Position numbers and translations under genes: made by a program. Positions 43,652 through 52,398 of a DNA stretch of 64,000 nucleotides are shown one piece after another; position 1 is the stretch's first letter, and each line of letters begins with the position of its first letter. A model generated the notes under the pieces. That model had not been told where the DNA came from. It made no database searches and saw only the letters and a list, made by a program, of their open reading frames with translations. Origin of the DNA: Methylobacterium fujisawaense (GTDB taxonomy: Bacteria > Pseudomonadota > Alphaproteobacteria > Rhizobiales > Beijerinckiaceae); contig NZ_JACJIM010000005.1 of the NCBI RefSeq assembly GCF_014138435.1, positions 248,001 to 312,000 of the forward strand, given 5' to 3'.

Positions 43652-44821
43652 TCAGCCGACGGCTTCGAGCCGCGGCAGGATCCGCGGGCGCGTCTCGCAG
43701 GCGGCTTGATGGAGAGCCATCTGCTGACCGACGAAGCTCGCGAAGCGGCTCCGGAACAGCTCGGCCGAGAACATCTCGGCCTGCGCCCAGCAGGCCTCAC
43801 GGGTGAACAGGCTTTCCTGCTGCAGGAACCGGCCCACGCAATCGGCGATGGCCTGCGGCTCCGGCGTGTCGAAGAACATCCCGGTGCGCTGCGGGCCGCG
43901 GACCTGAACCGTCTCGCGGGCGCCGCCGCGGCCCAGCGCGAGGACCGGCGTGCCCTCCGATGTGGCCTCGACCACGATGATCCCGAAATCCTCCTCGGCC
44001 GCGAAGATGAAGGCCCGGGCCGTGGCCATGAGGCGCCGCAATTCCCCGTCGGAGACGAAGCCGGAGAACGACACGTTGGGCCCGGCGATCTCCCGCAGCC
44101 GTGCCGCATCCGGCCCGGTGCCCGCCACCACGAGTTCGAGATCGGGAAGCAGGGCGAAGGCGCGGATCACGGCCTCGACGTTCTTGTAGGGCACGAGCCG
44201 GCTGGCCACGAGGAAGTGGTTGCCGCGCGGCCCGTCGTAGCGCTGGCTCGGCAGATTGATGGGCGGGTGGATGACCTCGGCGGTGCGGCCGTAGACCTTG
44301 TGGATGCGCCGGGCGACGAAGGCGGAATTGGCCACGATCGCGTTGGGACCGGCCGCGGTGCGGAAGTCCCAGACCCGCATCCGGTGCAGGATGAGCCGGG
44401 CGAGCAGGCTCTTCATCCCGGCGTCGCAGCCGCTCTCCCTCAGGTAGGTATGCTGCATGTCCCAGGCGTAGCGCATGGGCGAGTGAATGTAGGAGACGTG
44501 CAGCTGGTCGGGTCCGGTCAGGACGCCCTTGGCCACCGCGTAGCTGCTGGAGATGACGAGATCGTAGGCCGAGAGGTCGAACTGTTCGATCGCGAGCGGC
44601 ATCAGGGGCAGGTAGTTGCGGTGCCGCGTCCGCGCGAAGGGCATACGCTGGATGAAACTTGTCCGCGCCTGCGTGTAGCCCAGCCGCTCCCGATCCTCTT
44701 CGGACAGGAAATCGAAGAGCGCGAAGACATCCGCGTCGGGATAGATCCGCAGCAGCTGCTCGAGGACACGCTCGGCGCCACCGACGATATACAACCAGTC
44801 GTGAACAATCGCGACACGCAT
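43652..44821 (-). CDS. Glycosyltransferase family 4 protein (first gene of the polysaccharide operon)
   Basis: A 389-residue GT4 enzyme: VAIVHDWLYIVGGAERVLEQLL, SSSYAVAKGV, VSYIHSPMRYAWDM, VASRLVPYKNVEAVIRAF and the EX7E motif EDFGIIVVEA. The HSPMRYAWD motif is characteristic of WbaZ/WcaI-like mannosyl- or galactosyltransferases. ATG 44821 is used; a GTG at 44824 adds one residue. Being first in a run of eight coupled genes, it is probably preceded by the operon promoter in the AT-rich region upstream. Confidence 0.87.
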   Translation of the reverse strand: MRVAIVHDWLYIVGGAERVLEQLLRIYPDADVFALFDFLSEEDRERLGYTQARTSFIQRMPFARTRHRNYLPLMPLAIEQFDLSAYDLVISSSYAVAKGVLTGPDQLHVSYIHSPMRYAWDMQHTYLRESGCDAGMKSLLARLILHRMRVWDFRTAAGPNAIVANSAFVARRIHKVYGRTAEVIHPPINLPSQRYDGPRGNHFLVASRLVPYKNVEAVIRAFALLPDLELVVAGTGPDAARLREIAGPNVSFSGFVSDGELRRLMATARAFIFAAEEDFGIIVVEATSEGTPVLALGRGGARETVQVRGPQRTGMFFDTPEPQAIADCVGRFLQQESLFTREACWAQAEMFSAELFRSRFASFVGQQMALHQAACETRPRILPRLEAVG

Positions 44822-45132
44822 CACAGCTTCCTCGTCGGCACGCCAGACGCGGGACCAATCAATACTGTCCTGCCGCCCCCGCCTGTGACAGCGAGCAAAG
44901 GCGCACTGGAAAGAGTAATGGAGACATCGGCCCTAAAAAAGGGGTCACCGCCTCGACAACAGTTGGAAATAGGCCCTGTTCAGATGTGTAATACCGAGTG
45001 TAAACTTAATTTTTATGAATTAGTAACGTTAATGATCGGCATTCTCTGCGCGGTCAGCGCGTGGTTTCGGTCTATGCACTGGCAGCGCAAGCCGGTCGCG
45101 GCCTGCACCGCGGAGATCCTGCGTGGCGCAGG
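44822..45132. other. AT-rich intergenic region upstream of the polysaccharide operon
   Basis: 311 nt with no supportable gene. Roughly 44915-45045 is far richer in A/T than the surroundings. It contains the direct repeats GTGTAA (about 44987 and 44999) and an 8-bp palindrome TAACGTTA (45025-45032). These are candidate regulator sites for the minus-strand polysaccharide operon; the regulator is unknown. CCCT-A6-GGGG at about 44932-44945 can form a small hairpin. Confidence 0.5.
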
Positions 45133-46221
45133 CTACGAGGCGATCGGCGTCGGCTGAGAGGCAGGACGCGTCCGTCGATGGAGCCGGTGTCGCAGGCCGG
45201 CGATCAGAGGGGTCTCGACATATCGGAACAGCACCTCTCCCGCGGCCACAGAGGCCGGAAACGCGATGGCGAAGATGAGAGCGGCACGCGCGTATCCGGA
45301 GGCGACGAGGAGCGCTGCGAGCTTGGCGGCGCTGTGAAGCAGCAGGTTGTGGACCAGGTAGAAGGAGTAGCTGGCATTGCCTTGCGAGAGCAGCCAGCGC
45401 GATTTCAGCGCGACGCCGCCCTGCTCCAGGAGCAGCATCGCGCCGACGACGAGGACGGCCGCGGAGCCCCAGACCAGTGGCCGGGCGAATCCAGACAATT
45501 CGGGGCTGGCGTCGAGCAGCGTGGTGGCGATCTGGCCGCCGAGGACGAGCAGCGCCGCCGCGGACAGGGCGGCACAGGCCAAGCGCCTGACCGGGAATCC
45601 CGCGGGCGGGATGCCGAGGCGCAGATAGGCGTAGCCCAGGCCGATGCCGGCGGCGAACTCGATGATGATCGGCTTCGTGTAGTAGGCCCAGTACAGGCCC
45701 GGGACGGGCAGAAGTCCGAGCAGGATCAACGCGAGGAAGATTGCGGCCGCGCCCAGCGCCCGGACGGCGGGCTTCGGCACCAGCAGCAGGCCCGCGAAGA
45801 TCACGTAAAAAAACATTTCGTAGTTGAGCGTCCAGCCGACGGAATTCAGAGGCTCGATGAAGCCTCCGCGGGAAAACGGCAGGAACAGCAACGACTGGAT
45901 GAGGTAGTCCGGCCGGACCTCCATGATCCCGATGGGCTTCAGGCCGGTCAGCGCGATGAGCGCCAGGCCGATCGTGACGAGCCAGTAGACCGGGACGACG
46001 CGCGACGCCCGGCGGAGCAGGAACCCACCGGGGCTCTCATGGCGGCCGCTGGTGCTCACGAACATGATGAGCCCGGACAGGACGAAGAAGACGTCCACGC
46101 CGAAGGCGCCGAAGGCCAGGAGATCCGGTCGCGGCAAAACCGGTCCGATATACAGGCCGTAATGCGTGACGAAGACAAGGTATGACGCGACGGCACGCAG
46201 AATTTGAAGATTGTCGATCAT
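45133..46221 (-). CDS. Acyltransferase family 3 membrane protein (OafA/ExoZ-like)
   Basis: A 362-residue protein with about ten hydrophobic helices. The start is the family's NLQILRAVASYLVFVTHY, followed by FGVDVFFVLSGLIMF, RRASRVVPVYW and WTLNYEMFFYVIFAGLL. The His in THYG and the R/E pattern match inner-membrane acyltransferase 3 enzymes, which acetylate or succinylate surface glycans. The ATG at 46221 begins right at the conserved part. Both flanks are AT-rich, so it could be a separate insertion. Substrate is inferred from neighbours. Confidence 0.88.
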   Translation of the reverse strand: MIDNLQILRAVASYLVFVTHYGLYIGPVLPRPDLLAFGAFGVDVFFVLSGLIMFVSTSGRHESPGGFLLRRASRVVPVYWLVTIGLALIALTGLKPIGIMEVRPDYLIQSLLFLPFSRGGFIEPLNSVGWTLNYEMFFYVIFAGLLLVPKPAVRALGAAAIFLALILLGLLPVPGLYWAYYTKPIIIEFAAGIGLGYAYLRLGIPPAGFPVRRLACAALSAAALLVLGGQIATTLLDASPELSGFARPLVWGSAAVLVVGAMLLLEQGGVALKSRWLLSQGNASYSFYLVHNLLLHSAAKLAALLVASGYARAALIFAIAFPASVAAGEVLFRYVETPLIAGLRHRLHRRTRPASQPTPIAS

Positions 46222-46607
46222 CGCGCGCCGGCTGATGCCTGGGGCTACGCCCGGGACAGGCGAAGCCGCAACCTTATGGCCACGATGGCCCCGCCACGTC
46301 ACGACAAGTCCCGAATCGTCCTAAATGGCTCCTCATCCCGAATTGACGTCATGCCGCGCATCTACGCGCGTAAGTTGCTGAATCCGCGAATTGGCGGGAG
46401 AGTCGGTCGCGAAATAAAGAGCTGGAAAGTGATCGTAAAGGTAGCGGCGGCCAATATAGCGCTCGGGCCGCGTGAGCTGCCTGGATACGCCGCGCGCATC
46501 CCCGTATCGCAACACGCGCACGGCTATTTACTATTAATCAATAGATAATTTGACGGCGGGCCGATCCGTTCAATAGCGTCGTTATGACTGGAATAGGGAG
46601 TTCCGCC
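46222..46607. other. AT-rich divergent region between the acyltransferase and carrier-protein genes
   Basis: 386 nt with no credible gene. Composition falls well below the local GC from about 46320 to 46580. The end next to the carrier gene contains the candidate promoter described separately. Confidence 0.5.
46531..46577 (+). promoter_or_regulatory. Candidate promoter and operator for the carrier-protein operon
   Basis: TTGACG at 46550-46555 and an ATAGCG/CAATAG-like -10 at about 46571-46577 have a 15-17 nt spacing. Just upstream is the inverted repeat CTATT-AATC-AATAG (46531-46544), a possible regulator site. The start of transcription would be near 46584, about 25 nt before the TTG start codon. 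Confidence 0.45.
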
Positions 46608-46862
46608 TTGAACATCGCTCAGGATATCCGTGAGATCCTAGGATCGAACGAAGCCTTCGCCGGCAAGGCCGACCAGCTCTCCGAGGATGACAGCCTGTTC
46701 GATCGCGGGCTGGATTCGTTCGGCTCGGTGCAGCTGATGTTGGCGCTGGAGGAGCGCTTCAACATCGAGTTCCCCGATGAACTCCTGAACCGCAAGTCGT
46801 TCTCGTCCATCCGCGCGATTCGCGAGGCCGTCTCCACGCTGATCCAGCAGGAAGCCGCATGA
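46608..46862 (+). CDS. Acyl/aminoacyl carrier protein
   Basis: An 84-residue carrier protein. The phosphopantetheine attachment site is S37 in RGLDSFGSVQLMLALEE. The start is taken as TTG 46608, which has GGGAG about 9 nt upstream and gives the normal N-terminus; ATG 46584 in the same frame would overlap the promoter. Because an amino acid:carrier-protein ligase lies two genes downstream, this is probably its acceptor, carrying a single amino acid as thioester, rather than a fatty-acid ACP. The stop overlaps the next start (ATGA). Confidence 0.9.
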   Translation: MNIAQDIREILGSNEAFAGKADQLSEDDSLFDRGLDSFGSVQLMLALEERFNIEFPDELLNRKSFSSIRAIREAVSTLIQQEAA

Positions 46863-48022
46863 GCACGTTTGCCGCGCGCGCCGAGCGGGTGGCGGCGGTG
46901 GCGGCGCGTCACGCCGACGCCGTCGATCGCGAAGGCCGCTTCCCCGAAGAGGCGGTGGCGGCGCTGAAGGCCGAGCGCCTCCTCGGTCTTCAGATCCCGG
47001 GGCAGTTCGGCGGCGAGGGGGCTGGGCTCGTCCAGATCGCCGAGCTGTGCAGCACGCTCGGCCAGGCCTGCAGCGCGGCCGCGATGGTGTTCGCGATGCA
47101 CCACATCAAGGTGTCGAGCCTCGTGACCCACGGGCTAGACAGCCCGTGGCACGGCCGCCTGATGGAGCGGATCGCCCGCGAGCAATTGCTGGTCGCCTCC
47201 TCGACCACCGAAGCCGGCATCGGCGGCGACCTGCGCAACAGCCTGTGCGCCGTGGAGACCACCGGTGAGGTCTTCGCCCTCGGCAAGGACGCGTCGGTGA
47301 TCTCCTACGGCGCCCGGGCCGACCTGATCCTCGCCACGGCCCGGCGCCATCCGGACGCGGCGACGTCCGATCAGGTCCTCGTCGCGCTGATGGCCGATCA
47401 GATCTCCCTGGTGCGCACGGGGGATTGGGACACCCTCGGGATGCGCGGGACGTGCAGCGACGGCTTCCGCCTGGAGGCCCGGAACGTCCCGGTCGAGCAG
47501 ATCCTGCCGAAGCCGTTCGCGGAGATCGCCGCCCAGTCGATGCTGGCCTCGTCGCACTTGCTGTGGAGCAGCGTGTGGTACGGGATCGCGACCTACGCGG
47601 TGGACCGCGCCCGCGCCTTCGTGCAGGCCGAGGCCCGACGGCGGCCCGGGCAGGTCCCGCCCACGGCCCTGAGGCTGGCCGAGGTCTCCAACGCCCACCA
47701 GGCCATGCGGGGCACCATCGTGTCGGCCCTGCGCCGCTTCGAGGATGCGCACGGGGACGCCGACACGATCGGCTCCGTCGGCTTCTGCGTGATGCTGAAC
47801 AACCTCAAGGTCACCGTCTCCGACATGGCGGTCGAGATCGTGCGGGGTGCGCTCGCGATCGTCGGTCTCGCCGGATACAGGAACGACACGCCCTTCAGCC
47901 TGGGACGGCCGCTGCGCGACGTCCTCTCCGCACCGCTGATGATCGGCAACGATCGCATCCTCGCCAACACCGCCAAGCTCCTGCTCGTGCAGAAGGGCAG
48001 CGGCCAGCTCATGAGTGCGTGA
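46859..48022 (+). CDS. Acyl-CoA dehydrogenase-like flavoprotein
   Basis: A 387-residue protein of the acyl-CoA dehydrogenase fold. N-terminal helical domain (residues 1-110, [22 protein letters not shown]), a middle beta domain ([27 protein letters not shown]) and a C-terminal helical domain ([36 protein letters not shown]). FAD would alpha,beta-dehydrogenate an acyl thioester. In this setting the likely substrate is an aminoacyl or acyl group on the adjacent carrier, as PltE-type enzymes do with prolyl-carrier. The canonical catalytic glutamate could not be placed. Overlaps the carrier gene by 4 nt. Confidence 0.88.
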   Translation: MSTFAARAERVAAVAARHADAVDREGRFPEEAVAALKAERLLGLQIPGQFGGEGAGLVQIAELCSTLGQACSAAAMVFAMHHIKVSSLVTHGLDSPWHGRLMERIAREQLLVASSTTEAGIGGDLRNSLCAVETTGEVFALGKDASVISYGARADLILATARRHPDAATSDQVLVALMADQISLVRTGDWDTLGMRGTCSDGFRLEARNVPVEQILPKPFAEIAAQSMLASSHLLWSSVWYGIATYAVDRARAFVQAEARRRPGQVPPTALRLAEVSNAHQAMRGTIVSALRRFEDAHGDADTIGSVGFCVMLNNLKVTVSDMAVEIVRGALAIVGLAGYRNDTPFSLGRPLRDVLSAPLMIGNDRILANTAKLLLVQKGSGQLMSA

Positions 48023-48978
48023 TGGAATCGATCTCCTCTCCCGCCGGCGACGTCCTCCCTGAGGACGAGCCGGCCGGCGGTCCGACGTTCCTCGACCGCC
48101 TGTTCGACCACGGGCTGCTGGTCCGGACCGGCGTCGACGGCCTCTACGGCCGCAGCGGCGGCTTCGAGAGCGTCGTCGACGCCCTCGACCGGATCATCAC
48201 GCGTCTCGGCGCCGCCGAGGGGGCCGAGGTGCTGCGCTTCCCGCCCGCGATGAGCCGGTCGGCCTTCGAGCGCAGCGGGTACCTCAAGGGGTTCCCGAAC
48301 CTCGCCGGCACCGTCCACAGCTTCTGCGGCGACGCCCGCGGCCATGCCGAGATCCTCGCCTGTCTGGAGGCCGGGACCGACTGGACCGGCCAGCAGGAGG
48401 CCACCGACGTCGTCCTGACGCCCGCGGCCTGCTACCCGGTCTATCCGGTGGCTGCCGCCCGGGGGGCGCTGCCCGCCGCGGGCCGCCTCTTCGACCTGCA
48501 ATCCTATTGCTTCCGGCGCGAGCCCTCGCTGGAGCCGACCCGGATGCAGCTCTTCCGCATGCGCGAATACGTGCGCATGGGCAGTCCCGAGCAGGTTCTG
48601 GCCTTCCGCGAGTCGTGGCTCGAACGCGGCACGGCGATGATGCGCGACCTCGGTCTTCCGCTCGCCATCGACGCGGCCAACGACCCGTTTTTCGGGCGCG
48701 CCGGCCGGATGCTCGCCAACAACCAGCGGGCGCAGGGCCTCAAGTTCGAACTGAACGTCCCGGTCAACAGCGTCGACAAGCCGACCGCCTGTCTCAGCTT
48801 CAACTATCACCAGGACCATTTCGGCAGCACCTGGGACCTGCATCAGGCGGATGGCGCGGTCGCCCATACGGCCTGCGTCGGCTTCGGCCTGGAGCGGATC
48901 ACCCTGGCGCTGCTGCGCCACCACGGGCTCGATCTCGCCGCCTGGCCTGAGGCCGTCCGCGCCGAGCTGTGGGGTTGA
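48022..48978 (+). CDS. Amino acid:[carrier protein] ligase (seryl-tRNA-synthetase homologue)
   Basis: A 318-residue class II synthetase core without a tRNA-binding domain. Known relatives in Bradyrhizobium and Agrobacterium activate glycine or alanine with ATP and load it on a carrier protein, not tRNA. Motif 2 is CFRREPS, motif 3 is [11 protein letters not shown]. The zinc ligands recalled for Bradyrhizobium Bll0957 (Cys131, Glu176, Cys279) match C137 ([10 protein letters not shown]), E182 (RMREYV) and C285 (HTACVGFG) with a constant offset of six. The start ATG 48022 overlaps the previous stop (TGATG). Amino acid preference cannot be read from sequence. Confidence 0.92.
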   Translation: MESISSPAGDVLPEDEPAGGPTFLDRLFDHGLLVRTGVDGLYGRSGGFESVVDALDRIITRLGAAEGAEVLRFPPAMSRSAFERSGYLKGFPNLAGTVHSFCGDARGHAEILACLEAGTDWTGQQEATDVVLTPAACYPVYPVAAARGALPAAGRLFDLQSYCFRREPSLEPTRMQLFRMREYVRMGSPEQVLAFRESWLERGTAMMRDLGLPLAIDAANDPFFGRAGRMLANNQRAQGLKFELNVPVNSVDKPTACLSFNYHQDHFGSTWDLHQADGAVAHTACVGFGLERITLALLRHHGLDLAAWPEAVRAELWG

Positions 48979-48982
48979 GGCG

Positions 48983-49954
48983 GTGACCGCCGCTCTGCGC
49001 CGGCCGGAGGGTCTCGGAGCCGCGGGACCCTACGTCCAGCACCCGCTCCACGGGTCCGGCCGCGATTGGCCGGAGACGAACTGCTACGTCGACCTCTGGA
49101 TCGAGCTCCTGCACGGACGCGGCCTCGTGCCCGAGGCGATGCTGGGCTTCACCCTGCGGCAGGATTTCGAGGGCGACCAGTTCACCTTCTTCAAGCCGCC
49201 GCCCGGCGACATCGAGCGGCTCTACGGGCTGGAGGTGCTGGAACTCGCGGTCTACGGAGGCCTCGAGGCCCATGCCGTGCGTCAGGCGGAGGCCGGCCGC
49301 CCGGTGCTGGTCGAAGTCGACGCAATCTATCTGCCCGATACCCAGGGGACGACCTACGGCCGGGACCACGCCAAGACCACGATCGGTATCCTGGCCCTCG
49401 ACCCGGTGACCCAGGAACTCGATTATCTCCACAATGCCGGGCGCTTCCGGCTGTCGGGGGCGGATTATGCCGGGATCTTTGCGCCGGCGCTGCTGCCGCC
49501 CTACGCCGAGTTCGTGAAGTCGGTCGCCTCGCCCCTGAGTTCCGCGGACCTGCCGGGGGCCGCCCGCGCGCTGCTCGTCCGGCATCGCGCCCGGGCGCCC
49601 CGCCGCAATCCCGTCCTGGCGTTCCGCGACGCATTGGCGGCGACGGCCGGGGATCTGGTGTGCCGGCCGCTCAGCGTGTTCCACGCCTACGCCTTCAATA
49701 CGACGCGCCAGCTCGGCGCCAATTTCGAGATGCTCGCCAGTCATCTCTCGTGGCTCGAGGCGCGGGATGCCGGTGGGTTCGCGCCAGCGGCCGCGGCCGC
49801 CGCGGATGTGAGCCGCGAGGCGAAGGCCTTCCAGTTCCAGCTTGCCCGCGCCTTCCACCGTCGCTCGGCCGAAGGACTGGCACTGCGTCTCGACCGCCTC
49901 GCGGCGACCTACGACCGCGTCTTCGCCGACCTCGACCGCGCGCTGGACCGCTGA
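48983..49954 (+). CDS. DUF1839 family protein
   Basis: A 323-residue protein of unknown function. Conserved features include GSGRDWPETNCYVDLWIELLHGRG, read in parts, DFEGDQFTFFKPPPGDIERLYG, and DAIYLPDTQGTTYGRDHAKTTIGI. The fold is reminiscent of a papain-like or transglutaminase-like acyl-transfer protein (C/H/D residues in NCYVD, DTQGTTYGRDH), but this is only suggestive. The family co-occurs with amino acid:carrier-protein ligases, so it may off-load or transfer the amino acid. The start is GTG 48983 with GAGGCG upstream, 4 nt after the ligase stop. Confidence 0.85.
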   Translation: MTAALRRPEGLGAAGPYVQHPLHGSGRDWPETNCYVDLWIELLHGRGLVPEAMLGFTLRQDFEGDQFTFFKPPPGDIERLYGLEVLELAVYGGLEAHAVRQAEAGRPVLVEVDAIYLPDTQGTTYGRDHAKTTIGILALDPVTQELDYLHNAGRFRLSGADYAGIFAPALLPPYAEFVKSVASPLSSADLPGAARALLVRHRARAPRRNPVLAFRDALAATAGDLVCRPLSVFHAYAFNTTRQLGANFEMLASHLSWLEARDAGGFAPAAAAAADVSREAKAFQFQLARAFHRRSAEGLALRLDRLAATYDRVFADLDRALDR

Positions 49955-49962
49955 GAGCCGCG

Positions 49963-52398
49963 ATGGCCCGCATCCGCTGCGTCGACGAGCGTGCGCCGGA
50001 GGTCCAGTTCGGGCCCTGGCTGCTCGCCGTCACGCCGCCGGGCGCCTGTGCGGGCCCCGGTGATTTCGACGCCGTGACCGGCTGGATCCCCGCCACCGTT
50101 CCGGGCACCGCCGCCGCCGCCCTGCGGGCCGCCGGGCGCTGGAGCGAGGCCGCGCCGGAGCCGATCCACGATCGCGATGTCTGGTACCGGTCGCGCATCG
50201 CCGGGGCGGGTCCAGCTCGGCTTCGATTCGAAGGGCTCGCCACCCTGGCCGAGGTCTGGCTCGACGGCGCGCCGATCCTCTGCACCCGCTCCATGTTCGA
50301 GGCGCACACCGTCGATGTCGAACTCGGCGGCGTCTCCGAGCTGGCGCTCTGCTTCCGTGCGCTCCGGGAGGAACTCGACCGACCGGCCAAGCGCGGGCGC
50401 TGGCGGCCCCGGATGATCACGCCCGGATCGCTGCGCCATGTGCGAACCAGCGTCCTCGGCTTCATGCCGGGCTGGTGCCCGGAGATCGACCACGTCGGCC
50501 CCTTCCGACCGCTGATTGTCGGGCCGGTCCGACCCCGCATGGCGGCCGCGGATGTGCTTTCGACCCTCGAAGGCGACATCGGCCACCTGGCCGTGCGCCT
50601 GCGAATTGACGGGCGGACCGACTCGGTCATCCTCGCGTGCGGCGGAGGTGAGGCTTCTCTGACCGAGGTCGAGCCGGGCCTGTTCGCAGGCGCGCTGGCG
50701 CTTCCCGGCATCGCGCCCTGGTGGCCGCACACGCACGGCGTGCCGAACCTCTACCCGGTCGAGGTGCGCGTCGACGGCGCACGCTTCGACCTCGGCCGCG
50801 TCGGCTTCCGAAGCCTGACGCTCACCCGTCCGTTCGAGGACGGCCTGTCGCTGGCGGTGAACGGCGTGCCGGTCTTCTGCCGGGGCGCCGTCTGGACGCC
50901 GCCGGATCTCGTCGGGCTGGGCTCCGACGGGACCCGAACGCTGCTCATGCGCGCCCGTGAGGCCGGCATGAACATGCTGCGCGTCCCGGGCACGACGCTC
51001 TATCCGAATTCCGACTTCTACAATCTGTGCGACGAATTCGGCATTCTGGTCTGGCAGGACCTGATGCTCGCCAATTTCGACTATCCGCACGCGGACCCGG
51101 CTTTCGCGTCCCAACTCGACCGCGAGCTGACGGGGTTTCTCGAGCGGACGCAGACCGCGCCGTCGCTCTGCGTGCTGTGCGGGGGCAGCGAAGTCTGGCA
51201 GCAGGCGGCGATGCTCGGCGCGCCCCGGGCCGTCTGGGCCGACACCTTCTGCGCGACGACTTTGCCGGCGCGCGCGGCGGATCTGCGACCCGATCTCATC
51301 GTCGTGCCAAACTCGCCCTCCGGCGGCGACTTGCCCTTCTCGCCGCGCGGGGGCTGCACCCACTATTTTGGCGTCGGCGCCTATCGACGGCCCTTGGAGG
51401 ATGCCCGCCGGGCAGAACCTGGCTTCGCCAGCGAATGCCTCGCCTTCGCCAATCCGCCCGAACCCGGCACGCCGGGACCGACCGGACCGGCCGATCCGCT
51501 CTGGCCGGCCGGCATCCCTCGGGACCGGGGGGCCGACTGGGACTTCGAGACGGTGCGCGACCATTATGTCGCCCTGCTCTACGGCGTCGATCCGGCGGCG
51601 CTGCGCGCCGAAGATCCGGACCGCTACCTCGAACTCGGCCGTGCTGCGGTGGCCGAGGTGATGGAGGCGACCTTCGCGGAGTGGCGCCGTCCGCGCTCGC
51701 CGACAGCCGGCGGCCTCGTCCTGATGCTGCGCGACCTCGGACCCGGCGCCGGCTGGGGCGTCATCGACTGGACGCAGAGGCCGAAATCGGCCTGGTATGC
51801 GCTGAAGCGCGCCTTCCGTCCGGTCCAGGTCCTTCTCACCGACGAGGGCCTCGACGGCCTTCACGTTCACGTCCTCAACGAGACGGCAGCGGCCCAGGAC
51901 CTGACGCTGACGCTGACCCTGTGCGATGTCGGGGGGCGGATCGCAGCGCGGGCTGAGCGGGTCCTTACGGCCGGCCCGCGGGCGGCCCTCACGCTTTCTT
52001 CCGCCGCCGTTCTCGGCCGATTCTTCGACACCACGGACAGCTACCGGTTTGGGCCACGGATCCACGATCTCGCGCATGCCCGGCTGAGCGATGCCGACGG
52101 CCGCGTGATCGCCGAGAGCTTCCACTTCCCTGGCCTGCGACCAGTCCTCCGTGAGGCTGTCGGCCTGCGGGCCGAACCGGTCGCGACCGGGGAGGGTCCG
52201 GGTCTGCGGATCAGCACCGCGCGCTTCGCCTGCAGCGTCCAAGTACAAGCCTCCGGAGTGTGGCCGGTCGAGAGCGGATTCCATCTCGCGCCGGGATCGA
52301 GCCGGATCGTCGCCTTCGCGGACGCCGCCCGGCTGCCGCGCGGGAGCGTGCGGGCGATCAACAGCCGCGAGATCGTGGAATTCGGTCATGACGCCTGA
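49963..52398 (+). CDS. GH2-family beta-mannosidase-like protein (cytosolic)
   Basis: An 811-residue protein with the GH2 layout: N-terminal sugar-binding beta domain (to ~190), immunoglobulin-like domain, TIM barrel (~290-600) and C-terminal beta domains. The acid/base candidate is E410 in LCGGSEVWQQ, replacing the usual NE pair by SE, and the nucleophile candidate is E491 in FASECLAF. No signal peptide is present, so it should act in the cytosol. ATG 49963 lies 8 nt after the DUF1839 stop. Substrate may be a mannoside; the altered acid/base motif makes strict function uncertain. Confidence 0.85.
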   Translation: MARIRCVDERAPEVQFGPWLLAVTPPGACAGPGDFDAVTGWIPATVPGTAAAALRAAGRWSEAAPEPIHDRDVWYRSRIAGAGPARLRFEGLATLAEVWLDGAPILCTRSMFEAHTVDVELGGVSELALCFRALREELDRPAKRGRWRPRMITPGSLRHVRTSVLGFMPGWCPEIDHVGPFRPLIVGPVRPRMAAADVLSTLEGDIGHLAVRLRIDGRTDSVILACGGGEASLTEVEPGLFAGALALPGIAPWWPHTHGVPNLYPVEVRVDGARFDLGRVGFRSLTLTRPFEDGLSLAVNGVPVFCRGAVWTPPDLVGLGSDGTRTLLMRAREAGMNMLRVPGTTLYPNSDFYNLCDEFGILVWQDLMLANFDYPHADPAFASQLDRELTGFLERTQTAPSLCVLCGGSEVWQQAAMLGAPRAVWADTFCATTLPARAADLRPDLIVVPNSPSGGDLPFSPRGGCTHYFGVGAYRRPLEDARRAEPGFASECLAFANPPEPGTPGPTGPADPLWPAGIPRDRGADWDFETVRDHYVALLYGVDPAALRAEDPDRYLELGRAAVAEVMEATFAEWRRPRSPTAGGLVLMLRDLGPGAGWGVIDWTQRPKSAWYALKRAFRPVQVLLTDEGLDGLHVHVLNETAAAQDLTLTLTLCDVGGRIAARAERVLTAGPRAALTLSSAAVLGRFFDTTDSYRFGPRIHDLAHARLSDADGRVIAESFHFPGLRPVLREAVGLRAEPVATGEGPGLRISTARFACSVQVQASGVWPVESGFHLAPGSSRIVAFADAARLPRGSVRAINSREIVEFGHDA

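Noticed and set aside
40222..44109. A 1295-codon open frame on the minus strand covering one glycosyltransferase and running across the Wzc-like gene
   Set aside because: Only the last 408 codons (from ATG 41448) are protein-like. The rest is an Arg/Pro/Gly-rich shadow of the Wzc-like gene; high GC content removes stop codons from alternative frames.
46204..46548. A 114-codon plus-strand frame in the AT-rich region before the carrier-protein gene
   Set aside because: Overlaps the acyltransferase 5' end and the candidate promoter, no ribosome-binding site and no protein-like features.
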